This document shows positions 12,117-24,149 of a stretch of 64,000 bases of DNA, piece after piece. The DNA lies in assembly GCA_013339895.1 (NCBI GenBank), contig JABACO010000004.1, positions 11,655,723 to 11,719,722 of the forward strand, written 5' to 3'. Position numbers and translations under genes: made by a program. Origin of the DNA: Ephydatia muelleri. Its lineage: Eukaryota; Porifera; Demospongiae; Spongillida; Spongillidae. The notes under the pieces were generated by a model, which was given only the letters and a program-made list of their open reading frames with translations, did not search any database and was not told the DNA's origin. Positions within the stretch are counted from its first letter, which is position 1. Every line of letters starts with the position of its first letter.

Positions 12117-12469
12117 TTGTCTCTGATCATGTAAGCATCGTGACAGAAGAGCGCATATTTAAGGGTATGGTAAATGCAGATTTGGCAAAGTTTTATGCAA
12201 TCAACTACACGGTCAATGTATTTAAACCAATCAATCTGTTCAAAATTCTAGCATTGTTTATCTCATCCTTTGGAAAGATGCAGGGATTCTTAATTGTTCA
12301 GCAATGGAACCCGATAGCGTCAAGTTTACTTCCAGATTTCTTGTAGATTGCACAGGAGAGTATGGAAAGCATGAACAACATCACCTGGTAGTCTGGATAT
12401 ACAGAAGCAGATACATGTATGGCTTGTCAGTACTGTACATAGAATTTAAATCGTACATCACAATAAGTT
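12117..12469. other. spacer between convergent pseudogenes
   Basis: No gene is supported here. A 68-codon ORF at 12140-12346 has no recognisable motif. Confidence 0.4.
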
Positions 12470-14660
12470 GAAGTCTTGCTCCCAGCCCCCATCTTGCATC
12501 GCCACTCCCCCTTATAGGGGGCATAGTGGGCATCATTCACTGGTTTGAACTCATTGGTCTTTATGGAGAGCTAGTTGAACAGTGAGTCTGTTGTGTTCAC
12601 TGTAGAAAGTGAGGACAAAGGTGTAGGGAAGGTGTTAATAACACAGCATGTTTTCCATGAAGGTACTTCACATTTGCATCATAGAATCAGAGATATATAT
12701 TACCACTGGACAGGTGGACTGTGGCGTATGTGAAAATATCAATGACAGTTCTCAACAATTTGGAATATGAAAAGTACATAAGTGTAGATAGGACTGACTC
12801 CAACTGCTCTTATGATGGTAAATCTATAAAGAAAGGAACTAGTGGTGCTGGTTGGAGATCGCTCAAGATAGTAGTGGCAGACCACAACAACGATCAAGGC
12901 GAGAATGACGAGGTAGGCTGGGAACACAAACTGAATCACTTGCAATAGTAAAATGGATTGGAGGAAGAATATTGAACTATAGGGTAAAATGGAGAAGTGG
13001 ACATGGCATGGATGATGGAGCTGGCCTTCCTCATTTTCCTCACTGATATTTTCCAAAAGCGCTCATTTCAATGCAACTATTAATTTATTTATTTATTTAT
13101 TATTTTTTGTCAAGTTTTGTAATTCCATACATACCAGAAAAGAAAAAAAAACTATTTACTTCAATAATGTTGGCATAGAACATGAACCCATAGACAGTGC
13201 TTTGCATTACAGTGAGGTTGAGGAGGAACAGAGCTATCACCTGTAAGGCACCCAGCACTGCAAACATCACAAGTGTGATTAGCCACATGTTTAAACACTT
13301 CTTGCAGTTGGAAGATCCAAAGATCATACTACTTTTACCAAGACAGCTACACACATAAGACATCTTATCTATGGCACTATTGCAGTATTCAGTGGGACAG
13401 TGCTGGAAGTGAGCTATTGTACACACCTACCCAGTTAATTTTATTTCTTGTCACAGTACCATCTGATGCATCACAGACCACTCCTAATGATGTGAGAAAC
13501 TCTGAACAGTTACACTCCATCACACCAGTAGACGAATTTGATATCAGTGTGAACCCTGGTTCCCGTGGTAACAGTGTGACCTCAACTACTGCTGGAAAAT
13601 TACTGGGATAGTTAGACAGAAGCAGTTTAAGTGAAGCCATTTCTGGTCCATAGATTTGGTACTCCACCGTACCACATAACTGTTCCTATCCACTGAGCTT
13701 TCTGTCAGAGTCCTACCAGGATAACCTTTCCTTGAAACTGATTGGTAACATTGTACATGTTAGTATCCTTACTGTCACACAGGTGCACATACTTTGGAAA
13801 ATGGAGTACTTGGATATCGCTGATGTCTTCTGCAGTTCTGGTAATGAATTAGTGGTGAAATTACTAGTTAGGGTTTTACATTAGCCAGACTCAGTAGTGA
13901 GGTTGCCAGTTCTTTGAACTTCAATATATTTAATGCAGTTATAAATGGGTGCGGCATATGCAGAATGACCACCTTGCTGCACATATTTACCAGTGATGGT
14001 GAGGGTGAACATGTTAGTATCAAATTCACAATCATCAGAGCTGTAGTATTCGTTAATCAAGCGTATTTTACACTTAAGGCTGTTTGAGCATTTCTTGGTC
14101 CCATCATTGTAGATAGAGCCATCAAATTCAGTTGCTGCATTCTACTACACTCGTCTCATAGAAGTGCAATGGCGAAATGTTCGAAAGACGTATGGACCCT
14201 CCATTCACTCCCCCTGTTTTATATGTGAACGTGATGTTACTATGAAGTTTGGATAAAAACCATTGGTTCCTTGAATGACTTCCAGGGGAGTTAGATGAAA
14301 ACTGACGTTATGTCAAAGATGACCTTCATTCCATGTAAGTACATGGCTCCTCTCATCTCAAAATAACAAAAAACGATGGAATATAACTATTAATGGTATA
14401 GTCTGCTGTCCAACCGCAGTGTTATTTGTGAATGTGGAGCTATTAATTAACGTTGACCCGATTAATAGATCAGGACTTCAACAGAAACACTGTTTTTCTG
14501 AAATGAGTAGTTTGTTATGTTAACCAGATCCATTCAGCTCCGTATCAGCATTACTGTTCAGAATATTGCTCAACACTCCAACTAAAGAAGACACAACTCC
14601 ACCACCAGTAGCACTGTTGTTCTGAAATGTGCACTTTGTGATGCAAATAGCAGAAGGTGG
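12470..14660 (-). pseudogene. inverted, decayed copy of the beta-helix multi-TM membrane gene
   Basis: Read on minus, the sequence follows the intact gene at 42639-46691. Near 14590-14660 comes a beta-helix repeat end, then an NSNAD segment matching the gene's NINADVEL. The QQGGHSAYAAPIYNC segment lies near 13940-14000. MEYQIYGPEMASLKLLLSNY through VCDASDGTVTRNKINWVGVY lies at 13390-13667, TM segments at 13100-13330 and 12740-13056, and the counterpart of YAPYKGEWRW at about 12490-12540. Internal deletions, stops and frameshifts interrupt it: the CGxC motif region is shortened and several hundred bases of the TM core are missing. Its ectodomain-to-TM junction is much closer to the intact gene than its beta-helix part. 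Confidence 0.85.
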
Positions 14661-14984
14661 TGCAGCTCAAAAGCACCTCAAAGCGATGCAGTTGCCTCTG
14701 GAGCCAGCCTCCAGCAGCCATATCCCGACCAAATATACACACTGCATGCCAAGTTATACATGCTTGCAGTGAGCCAGATCAAAGAGATGTCTTCATTTGT
14801 AACACACAATGAGCATGATAAAGAAAGTCAACTTACTAGATGAGTGGCTGAAATGGAGTAGAACTGTGCCTGGAACTAAAAAAAACTCCACATCTTTGTG
14901 CCAGTTACTACCAGCACTGTTAAAGTAAAGACATTCTCAAGCAACTGAGTATTCCAGGAATGGCATTGGCAGGTCATGTTCCAT

Positions 14985-15235
14985 CCCTAGCAGTTAGTGC
15001 CATCAATGGCTAGGTCACTGTTGCGTATGATGGATTATGCTGGCTTGGCTGTGTGGTCAATGCAATTGAGTTAGGACGTGCTATCACAGTAATGTTTCTC
15101 CACCCAAATATATCAGCAAAGTCATTGCCTACCCAGCACATGATGATGTACTGGATGTAGATGTGCTAACGCGTACTAATGACACTGGCAAGAAGAAAAT
15201 GGATGAAGCCAGCCAAGCTTTATAGCTAGCAGCTA
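14985..15235 (+). pseudogene. fragment of a mobile-gene-like ORF
   Basis: One frame gives AYDGLCWLGCVVNAIELG and ITVMFLHP. After a shift it continues as AYPAHDDVLDVDVLTRTND. The Y-D-G-x-W-x-G...F-x-H-P pattern followed by a Tyr-Pro/Asp segment resembles a small C-terminal domain seen in uncharacterised invertebrate mobile-gene ORFs. I do not recognise a named family. The surrounding 14660-14985 and 15235-15630 hold nothing else I can support. Confidence 0.3.
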
Positions 15236-15639
15236 CTGTCTTGTTTAGATAGTTAAGTTGCCATTTGCACACCTTATGAATTCTCTGTTATTGCACTTGA
15301 GTAAGACCACAACACTACACCTAACAAAACGGTTGAGAAGGCAACCAAAATGGCTGCTAGCCTTCAAAGAGGTATCCCAGTCCAACAAATCATTTTCTCA
15401 GAACTTACCAAGCACAAATAGCATTAAATAATTAGGGCTATCATTAGTGTTTTTTTTTTGGTCTGATTTACACTATGAAGATTTTTGATATCTTCAAATT
15501 CATTTATAATTCATGGTATACTTTATCCCGTTTAGCACATTTCAATAAAATCACAATCTGATGAGTACATTTATATAATACCCTACAGCTGTACATCTAA
15601 CCTGTCGTCATCCTTTGCAAATTATAACATTATGCTGGT

Positions 15640-15930
15640 GGAGTCCAACTGTCCATTTGCCTATAAGATGTCATATAGAGCTGTGAATAAAGGTTCAGTT
15701 GGGCTCAATCCATGCACCAACAGACCTGTTCCATGTCAAATATGCCTGAGCACAACAGGGACTGTACGCCATCATGTGTGGAGTACCACTATTTAGACCA
15801 CATGCAGTCTATTCACCCAGGTCAAAAATTGACAGAGGAGGAGGTTGCAAAGTATGTCATCCATAAAGAGAGTACCTAGGAGTACTGGGCAAGGAGTATA
15901 CAGCTAGAAGAGGCTAAAGATAGACCTCAC
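15640..15930 (+). pseudogene. decayed zinc-finger fragment
   Basis: One frame reads NCPFAYKMSYRAVNKGSVG and PVPCQICLSTTG. A shifted frame continues EYHYLDHMQSIHPGQKLTEE. The C-x2-C...H-x4-H spacing and the following acidic helix fit a C2H2/BED-type finger of a mobile or zinc-finger gene. Stops and a frameshift make it nonfunctional. Confidence 0.4.
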
Positions 15931-15962
15931 CAGGTTGATAGATGATGCTGCCAACCGCAACA

Positions 15963-15983
15963 CCCCCCCCCCCCCCCCCCCCC
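15963..15983. repeat. poly-C tract (21 bp)
   Basis: An uninterrupted run of 21 C, followed by TCTTTGGGAG. No gene is seen between here and 16540. Confidence 0.9.
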
Positions 15984-16541
15984 TCTTTGGGAGCAGAGTT
16001 GTTGCTAGCTAATGTTGTAAAAAGGCATTATCTATTCATTGTAACGCGGAACGCGGTTTCTTTCAGTGCTAATTGTGGTTTCACGTGGGTGAGAAAGGGG
16101 CGGTGGTGGGTACCTTAAGAAATCTGTGTTTGAATATTACCCCCACCCCCCTCGAGCATTATTGTGTGGCAAAGTAAGCCAGAGATTACTGTAACGTCAT
16201 AATGCATTTGTCCGCCGCCGCGTTTGAAGTGAACACTTCTGGCGAAAATACTTTAATCTACCCTAGCTATGAAAACTGCTGCAACGGTTTTCTCGTTTCG
16301 AGTGACCTCCGTTCATTTATCAGGTTTTAACCGTGTCGCGGATCGAGTGCTCACGTACATTCGTGCCTTCACATGACGCGTTTCCAATCCCCTTCACTAC
16401 ACGGTGTCTGGAGCACAAGAAATCACTGTTTGCACGTTGGCTCGGGCGTTACAAAATCGACGCTCGATCGCACTATCCGGCATCCATACTCTGATGCTAA
16501 TGCAGTGATGTATCCAGCCATGTTTCCGCGTTGCCCTGAAC

Positions 16542-16567
16542 CAGAGATAATCTATATATTATCTCTG
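16542..16567. mobile_element. 26-bp palindromic mini-insertion, copy 1
   Basis: The sequence CAGAGATAATCT...ATTATCTCTG is a near-perfect palindrome. It is flanked by CCTGAAC (16535-16541) and CCTAAAC (16568-16574), a 7-bp direct repeat with one mismatch, or 8 bp if the terminal C is counted. A second copy with the same 26-bp layout lies at 55893-55918. It looks like a solo terminal hairpin of a hAT-like or MITE family. Confidence 0.5.
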
Positions 16568-16585
16568 CCTAAACCCCCTCCCCTT

Positions 16586-16612
16586 CCCCCCCCCCCCCCC
16601 CCCCCCCCCCCC
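16586..16612. repeat. poly-C tract (27 bp) next to a GGATCCA motif
   Basis: A run of 27 C is followed by CTTTTAATCTGACG...TGGATCCAAGG. A similar C-rich tract followed by CTTTTAAT...TGGATCTAGGG occurs at 19627-19692, suggesting a shared dispersed element end. Confidence 0.7.
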
Positions 16613-16639
16613 TTTTAATCTGACGAATGACTGGATCCA

Positions 16640-17389
16640 AGGATTAAATTATTACAATCAACGAGCAGCATTAATGTGCTATTAGCATTTCACAGAATTA
16701 TGGCATATAGCATGGCAAAATTATTCAAGCAAGAGTCATTAAATAAACACGGGGTTTATTAATTTTCTCAACGAGCAGTTGTACCGATCACCATTCTTCC
16801 GCTTCAAAAGACAAGAACGATATACGTGGTCGAACGTGCACGTTTTCACGATCAGCTGTCTAAATGTGAACCATATGCATGTGCTTCTAACATTGAAACA
16901 CTACACACTGATTTGGTTGAAGCTTTGAATGCTCAGCCTCATGAAGGTTATGAAGAAATGACAAGCCTCATGAAGGTTATGATAAAATGGCATTAACAGC
17001 ACCAGAAAAGATGCCCTTGAGAAATTAAGTGATGGACAAGGATGATGGTTCTATTAACTGGCTAAATTTGATGCCAGTTGATCATGAAAAATATCTCTAT
17101 GCTTCAGAATCATCATCCTTTAATGTTTCTACACCTTGAATATCATTTAACCAGGAGACAAAGGACAGAATAGATACAGCTGTTGACAGTGAGGACTGTT
17201 CTGTTGAGTAGTTAAATCCAGTGCCAGTTGACTATTTTTTTAACTACAGAATCGTCTTTTGATGTGACAAGCACAACTAGTAACATACCATCTGATGACA
17301 GATTGGACATTAGGGAAAAAGTAGTGATGGACAAACTTCAGAAGATATTCAACATCTCACCCATGAAAAAAAAATCTGGCTATTGAAAC
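16640..17389. other. no gene called; possibly the 5' part of the transposase pseudogene
   Basis: Contains short ORF scraps with stops (around 17040-17330). They may be the acidic N-terminal region of the transposase-like gene that follows, but no motif confirms this. A 27-bp tandem duplication (CCTCATGAAGGTTATGA) lies at about 16938-16983. Confidence 0.3.
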
Positions 17390-19250
17390 ACTCCTTTAGA
17401 CCAGCTTCTAACTACAAGTTTCCATCAAAATTGGAATATGGAAATGGAAGAGTTTTAAACATATTTTGTGACAAGAGTTTCCATGGTTGTCATATTCCGG
17501 GTCTTTAGAAGAACGTTTTTGCACAAATTGGGTCTTATTCTCTAAGAATAGAAGTGGGGCTGGTCAGCTTGTATGTATCCAATGACTAACCTATAACACA
17601 TGCAAAACAAACTCTTCCGGAGCATTCTTTGCAGCAGTCACATGTAACATCAATGAAAGATACTATTGCATTTCTGACAATAACAGAAAACATCATTTCT
17701 TTGTGCAGCAGCAGTTAGAAACACAAGCTTCCCTTAAATTAAAAACACAACCGAGATGTTCTATTGTCAATCCTCACGATTGTAGCTTTTGTGGAACGCA
17801 GAACATTGCATTAAGAGGTCATCATGAAACTCTTTTGTATGGTGATGACAATCCCCATGATACAAATTCAGGAAACTTTCTGGCATTACTGAGACTCCTG
17901 GCTGATTTTGGAGATGTTGTTTATCGAGAACACATCAAGTCTGCTCCAAAAAATGCCCAGTATTTGGTCACCTATTATTCAAAATGACCTTATTTGTGCT
18001 GTAGAAGAATGGATACAAGACAAAATTTTGGAGGAGGTTTGAGAGGCTAAGTTCTTTTCTGTTTGTGCTGAAGAGGCTGCAGATTCCTTAAACAAAGAAC
18101 AACTCTCTCTTGTGTAAGATTTGTCGATAAAACAGATTTAGTCAGAGCAGAGTTCATTTCCTTTCTGTTATGCGAGTTTGGCACTACAGGAGAAGCGCTT
18201 TCTAAAATAATAATCACTGCTCTGAGTAAGTATGCACTGGGTGTTCAATATCGTCGTGGACAAAGCTATGATGGTGCAGGCAATATTGGTGAGAAGTATG
18301 AAGGTGTTGCGACTTAAATCACCCAAAGGCAGCATATTTGCATTGCGCAGCTCATGCATTAAGCTTATGCATTGTAGCAGCTTGTATAGCGTCCAAGCAA
18401 TTATAAATATGCATGGGACTATGAAAGAAATTTGTCTTTTTTTTAACCTTTCACCTAAGCGACAAGCTGAGCTCGAAAAGAACATCAAAGAAAAAGGAGA
18501 TAGTAAAAGGAAAATGCTTGTCAATCTCTGCAAAACTTGCTGGGTAGCTAGGATAGAGGCATATGAAAGCTTTAGTGACCTCCTACCAGCAGTTGTCAGC
18601 ACAATGGAAAGTATTAGCATAGAAGCAGGATGGAATACAGACAGAATCATCACAAACAACAGCATCATTCTTGACAGCTATTACTCAATTTGAAATTTTG
18701 AAGGCCTTTGTTGTTGCTAAGAATGGGCTTTGATATACAAAAGGTTAGATGTTTGATTACAAAGTCATTTGCAAGACATTTGCAATGCTTATACAGAGGT
18801 AGTTCACAGTTGAACAGACTTTACATCAGATATAGAAATGCAACACAAAAAAGTTGTTTGATGATGCAGTATCCCTATGTGAAACCATTGATACATCAGC
18901 ACCATCTATCCCATGACAACATAAACGACAAACACAAAGGGCAAATACTCCTGCTGACAAACCTGAGATATACTAAAAAAGAGTAATTTCCATTCCATTC
19001 CTTCATGAGTTGTTGGCACATCTCAAATTGAGATTCTCAGAGACACAGACAAAGGCAGTAAGAACAATGCATGGGAATTGTTCCATCTGTCATCGTGGTG
19101 AAGCTAGTCTGAACATTCTTAAAAAAGACATATTGGAGGTGATTATATACTCTCACCATCATACTTAGAACAGGAATTGGGTGTAAGTGGAATCAATATT
19201 CAGGAGAGCTACCAAACACCCCATCCAAAGCTCATTTATAAGCCACTGAG
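17390..19250 (+). pseudogene. decayed hAT-like transposase gene (DUF4371 / ZMYM1-like)
   Basis: A TTF-type zinc-finger region lies at about 17415-17640 (YKFPSKLEYG, FCDKSFHG). Next is the segment RGHHETLLYGDDNPH / SGNFLALLRLLADFGDVVYR at 17800-17940, typical of ZMYM1-like proteins. At about 18063-18290 follow VCAEEAADSLNKEQLSLV, FVDKTDLVRAEFISFLLCEF and GQSYDGAGNIG. GTMKEICLFFNLSPKRQAEL and LCKTCWVARIEAYESFSDLL lie at 18415-18600, then decayed C-terminal parts to about 19250. In the family the first of these normally reads ADET; here it is AEEA, losing the expected catalytic Asp. The usual TRWVAR reads TCWVAR. Frameshifts and stops occur at least six times. It would have bound element ends and cut DNA in the nucleus; it is now inert. 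Confidence 0.85.
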
Positions 19251-19796
19251 AGTATGTTTTCTAGGGTAATCTGTACTCTACCAGTGACACCCTGTGTTTG
19301 TGAAATAAGCATCAGTATTCTTCGACGATTCAAGACTTAAAGACTTATCTGCGTGCCAGGAACAGTTTTCTAATTAGCACCAATGCATATTCATTACAAC
19401 TTGGACTATAGATTGTAAATATCTTTGCAAGTGATAAATCTTAATTCAACTATGGCTTGTGTTGGGAGTTACAAAGTGATAATGTACTTGGAGTTCTTCC
19501 ATATGATTGATGGATGTTTGTCACATACATCTTCCGCCAATACACACATTTATGTATTATAATTCATAATTTGCTCAAGCGAGAATTGCATGCAGTAAAA
19601 TTAGTATTTTCACACTATCACCCTTATGGACCCCCCCCTCCCCTTCCCCTCCTCCCCGCCTTTTAATTTTCATCTAGAGTGGATCTAGGGCTAGGCAGCA
19701 AAGCGTGCACATGTGTAGATCAAATAGAAGAGGGAGGTAGTTTGGTGTATAATACTTCTTTACTCCAAAGTGCAGTAATATTGAGGGTTGTTAGAG
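19251..19796. other. no gene; C-rich element end at 19627-19692
   Basis: The stretch holds a C-rich tract (CCCCCCCTCCCCTTCCCCTC) followed by CTTTTAATTTTCATC and TGGATCTAGGG, resembling 16586-16640. Nothing else is recognised. Confidence 0.45.
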
Positions 19797-20215
19797 GTGA
19801 CCAGAATCAGGCTGATCATAACAAAAATATGTCCACTGGGCATGGATGAGATTACATGTATGCCTTGGGTGTCCAGAGATAATCTCCTGCGAATTTGACA
19901 AGCAAAGAAAGCTTTTCCCCTGAACAGTGTGTTGTTCAGTTGACTACGAACTTTGTATAGCAGCTGCGGCGCAATGTGGCGCTGTTGCCCGCGAAAGAGT
20001 TAATTAGTTTTGAAATGAAAATACCAAGCAAAGACAAATTCACAGAAAGGTCAGTAGGCTGGGTCGTCAACAATATACATGTAAATTGATACAGAAGCAC
20101 CATTCAGATGCAGCCACACCTTTGTTTCACCGTACACAGCAGGGTTTTTAATTTGCTTTTCTATGAATCATGCGGAGTGAATTTGCATTATTTGGTCACA
20201 CAGCAGAATCTGATG
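19797..20215 (+). repeat. left arm of a 0.4-kb inverted duplication
   Basis: Two blocks match the reverse complement of 24150-25013. Block 19797-19872 (ACTGGGCATGGATGAG, TTACATGTATGCC) pairs with about 24938-25013. Block 20017-20215 (ATACCAAGCAAAGACAAATT, ACAGAAGCACC, CAGCCACAC) pairs with about 24150-24350. Identity is about 70-85% by eye. Confidence 0.7.
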
Positions 20216-21950
20216 TAGCTTGAGAACACGTACGTGTATATGCATTTTCAATGAGTTTGACAGCCTCTCTGGTACCTTTTCATCACTATTTTCCCAAGTG
20301 CTTGGAGTCATCCAAGTCATCAGCAACGATTCGCGTCTCGTTAATTGTCATGAACGTGCACAACTTGATGCAAATGTGTAAATGTTACGTTAAGGTTTCG
20401 AATTTACACTTGACTTGCCCAATCGATAGCGATGCTTGATTTTTTAAACGAGCGACACTTGTTCTATAAAGCGAACCGATTTTGTTAATGCCGGACACAT
20501 TTTTTTGGCCAATTATGGTTCACCGGACTGATTTGCCAGCAAAATTGGTCCGGCAGTGCAGGATCCAATTTTGCACCCAGACGGGCCAATTTTAGCGTGA
20601 CAAGTATCTAGTACTGGCGAATGCATTTGGTTGTAGCCACGAGAGATTTGCTGTTTGTAAATATTTATGCTTCGAACAATACAGTAAAATCTAGGATGAT
20701 GTGGTTAAGCCATGCATGCAAACTGGTATAATTAAGCAATCTGGTGTTATGTCACACACTTTGGCACCACCACAACTGATTAATACATTAATAAGTTGTA
20801 CACTGACTGTACATGGAAGGCATAGGACTGCGCACCGATAGCAAATAGGAATGTATGGATCTGTATGCTCATTGAACTTTGTTGTCTATTAATGGCTAGG
20901 AGGATGTATTTCTGTGTGACACACACAGTCCTCTTGTTAACACCTCTTTGGTTAAAGGAAGAACTAGGAACATGCATATGTCTGTTTGTTTTTTGTTAGA
21001 TGCATGCTTATTGTTATGTCCAGAGTTTAAAATTGTTTGGTTTGAAAAGACTTGCCTTTGTATGTGCATGGTGGTATCAATGAAGTGGACTTCATTTAGA
21101 GCGCTCCTATGAATGTCCTGATTTAGGGCTTCATAAATTTGGCATGACGGGGTTAAACTATGGATGTAAAGGGTGTGGTCCTACTACTGAAGCAAAAGAG
21201 GAGAAATTGCACGTGATGTGGGGGAGGGGTATGATGCTTTAAAAAAGAAATAAGGTACTAGTAAATAGTTTGCAAGCTTCTGTGTTGTTATAACTTTAAG
21301 CGTGTAGGGAGATTGGGTTCCTCCATGCGATGCTTAGATTACATTCACATACGCGCCTAACACACTAATAACGTGATCAGTGGCCGAGGCATTGGGCCAT
21401 CCTTTACTTTACCCCCCTCTGTCTTGCATTTCTAATCTCCGTTGTATACCGTACAGTTGTGTGACATACGTACATGTTTCAAGAACTTAAGGTGAGTAGC
21501 AATAAAAAAGATACATGTATACACGTATGCGCACTTTTATCTAAGGGGGCATTCATGACATGGCTACACAATCTGGTTTTAAATTATTTCCCTTCACTAC
21601 AATAGAGGACATTATAGGTCACCTGAGCCTGTGTTGCCTTACACCCCAACAGAGTCAGTCAAAATTGGTCATTGGGGAGGCAGTTACAAGAGGGGGAGCC
21701 CCTGACCCAATTCACATACATGCTACATGATACGCACCACCAGGAGAGAGCGTATCATCTATGCTACAGGTAAATCATGCTGTGTCATGCTTCAATTTGA
21801 AATGGGTGGAAAGAGTGAATGTGGCAGTTCAACCAGATATTCATAGGTTCCTATGTGTCACATGATATCAGTGAAAAGAGTTCTTCAATGTCAGGGCTGG
21901 CATCCAGGTTCTGTTAACTTTCACTACACATGTGTTGGCAAGAATGTGTT

Positions 21951-21954
<4 letters not shown>
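20216..21954. other. no gene seen
   Basis: This is AT-rich noncoding sequence. A short GGCCAATT / CCGGACTGATT cluster with partial inverted symmetry lies at 20505-20600. Only short ORFs without motifs occur. Confidence 0.5.

Positions 21955-21985
<31 letters not shown>
21955..21985. repeat. (AC)n microsatellite
   Basis: A pure AC dinucleotide run of about 30 bp, followed by interrupted ACAC sequence to about 22008. Confidence 0.95.
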
Positions 21986-21987
<2 letters not shown>

Positions 21988-22146
21988 CACACACACAAAC
22001 ACACACAGCAGGCATAGAATTGTGTTGATAAGAACATCTGTTTTGGTTATGTGATCATGATTTAAGACATGATGCTTGTACAATACATTACAAGTTAACA
22101 TTCAGGCAGTAAACATTCAGCATCAAGTGCTCCACAAGTACCTTTC

Positions 22147-22450
22147 AGCATGGCCTCCACTACATGCCCATGTCCTATGGCCTCCACTACATATCCATTT
22201 CCTGGATGGCCTCCACTACATGCCCATGTCCCATGGCCTCCACTACATGCCCATGTCTCATGGCCTCAAATGCCCATGTCCCATGGCCTCACATGCCCAT
22301 GTCCCATGGCCTTCACTACATGCCCATGTCCTTCACTACATGCTCATGTCCCATGGCCTCCACTACATGCCCATGTTCCATGGCCTTCACTACATGCCCA
22401 TGTCCCATGGCCTTCACTACATGCCAATGCAACCCCTACTACATGCCTCT
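22147..22450. repeat. 27-bp minisatellite
   Basis: The unit ATGGCCTCCACTACATGCCC + ATGTCCC (27 bp, with 24-bp and shorter variants) is repeated about 11 times. All three plus frames stay open because 27 is a multiple of 3. One shortened inverted echo (GGCCATGCAGGCCATGGGAC) lies at 22658-22677. I treat it as noncoding. Confidence 0.9.
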
Positions 22451-24149
22451 TTCCTGACACATTTATAATTCATAGCAGAATAAAATAAAAGACTAAGTGT
22501 GTGCTGTTGGTTCAATTCTAGGATACCTAAAGGGCTTGGGGAGTATGGCAGAGCATTAGGAAGAGTGTAGCAGTATGGAGAAAGTAACATAGTATAAAAT
22601 TCTTGTGTAAACAGGTAAAATGGTAGTTATAAATGAGACAGGCATATAGTGTAGGCCATGCAGGCCATGGGACATGGTCATGACATTGCCAGAAATTTCA
22701 GACACCGATGACGAATGCTGATGCGGTATCGCCCACATCTGTTGATTCACCGTTCACGCATCCATTGAAATGTATGGAGTAAAAATGCATTTCTGTTTAG
22801 CAGACATCAGGATATGAGTTTTTGTATGCATGCCATTACTTGCCTCAAAATGCATGTGTTTACGTTTGCTATCTGTACAATGTAAAGGAAAGAAATAATA
22901 AATTTGAGTGTAAGTGCATCAAGAAGGAAAGCATGAAATATGCCGTTTGGCATACTGTGGTATCAGGCTATTATCTGTGTCTGTTAAGCACAAAGGAATA
23001 AGTCGATAAGATAATTTCATTAGTATTTCAATAATGCTTGATATATGACATCATTATTTCGATGGTACTAAAGATGCTTGTTGATTTGTTGTCAAAACCG
23101 ACGTCATCTTGTACATGAACATACTGTACATTCGTTGCTCAATGCAGCTAGTGCGATATATAAAATTTTAAATACCTTCACCAACCATTGGAACCTAGTT
23201 AAATATTCGCTGAATCATGCTGATTCTAAAACTAATACAACACAAACACTTGTGAACATCGATACACTCAAACTATTTTGCGTTTGTTGTTGTCTCGTAT
23301 AATAATATTTTCGCTCTTTGTGATGTCCTTACAGTGATTTGTAGTAAGTCCCATTATTTGGTATGTTTTTAAGCGATACAGGCAAAATATTTCTGTTTAT
23401 CCATTGTGTGGTTGTGATCTGAACGGGGGATGAGAGTGTGAACTGTATGAATTCATGTATAAGAAGCATACATTTTTATGCTTATACGAGAGGTACCACG
23501 TATAGTATGTAAAGGTTTTCAAAGCTGATGGTTAAACAGCAAAACATTTTATTGCACGATGGCAATGAAGGGACATCCATGAAGCACTGCAACCAAAGGC
23601 TTCAAACCACCTCCATACAAGTGGTGCACACTAAAGCCCTGCATGGGAGTTCCAGTGGCTGGCACAGGATCTCCAGACAGATTAGACATTGCAGTTGTTC
23701 CAGGTCTACTTGATTGTTGAAGCTGCTAAATGGGAAGACTTCAGAAAGGTGGTGTTGTGGTGCAATTTCTTTGATGGTTTCAATGATAATGGCAGTGGTT
23801 GCTAGATGGCCTATTCGATGTCATGGTGCTGACTTGATGCATCATTTGGGATCACATGCCCTGTGCATAAAGAAAACACAGCTTAGTACAAGCCCACACA
23901 GATATGCATGTTCCGATACATGCATCCATGTTCCTTCCAATCAATGATTGCTGTTGAGCTGCAGCAAGTTCTGCTTGCACAAAGAGCAGAATGATAGAGG
24001 GTGGATGTCAGGGAAATCATTGATACAATGCTAGAGTTTCTAATAAGATATTCTACGAACTGTAAAAATTGGTAGAAAATGTCCTCCTTTTCTTTCCTTT
24101 AGCCATTAAAAGGCTTCCACAGACTCTGTTACATTTCTAAAACTGGTCT
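22451..24149. other. no gene seen
   Basis: AT-rich sequence with only short unrelated ORFs. Confidence 0.5.
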
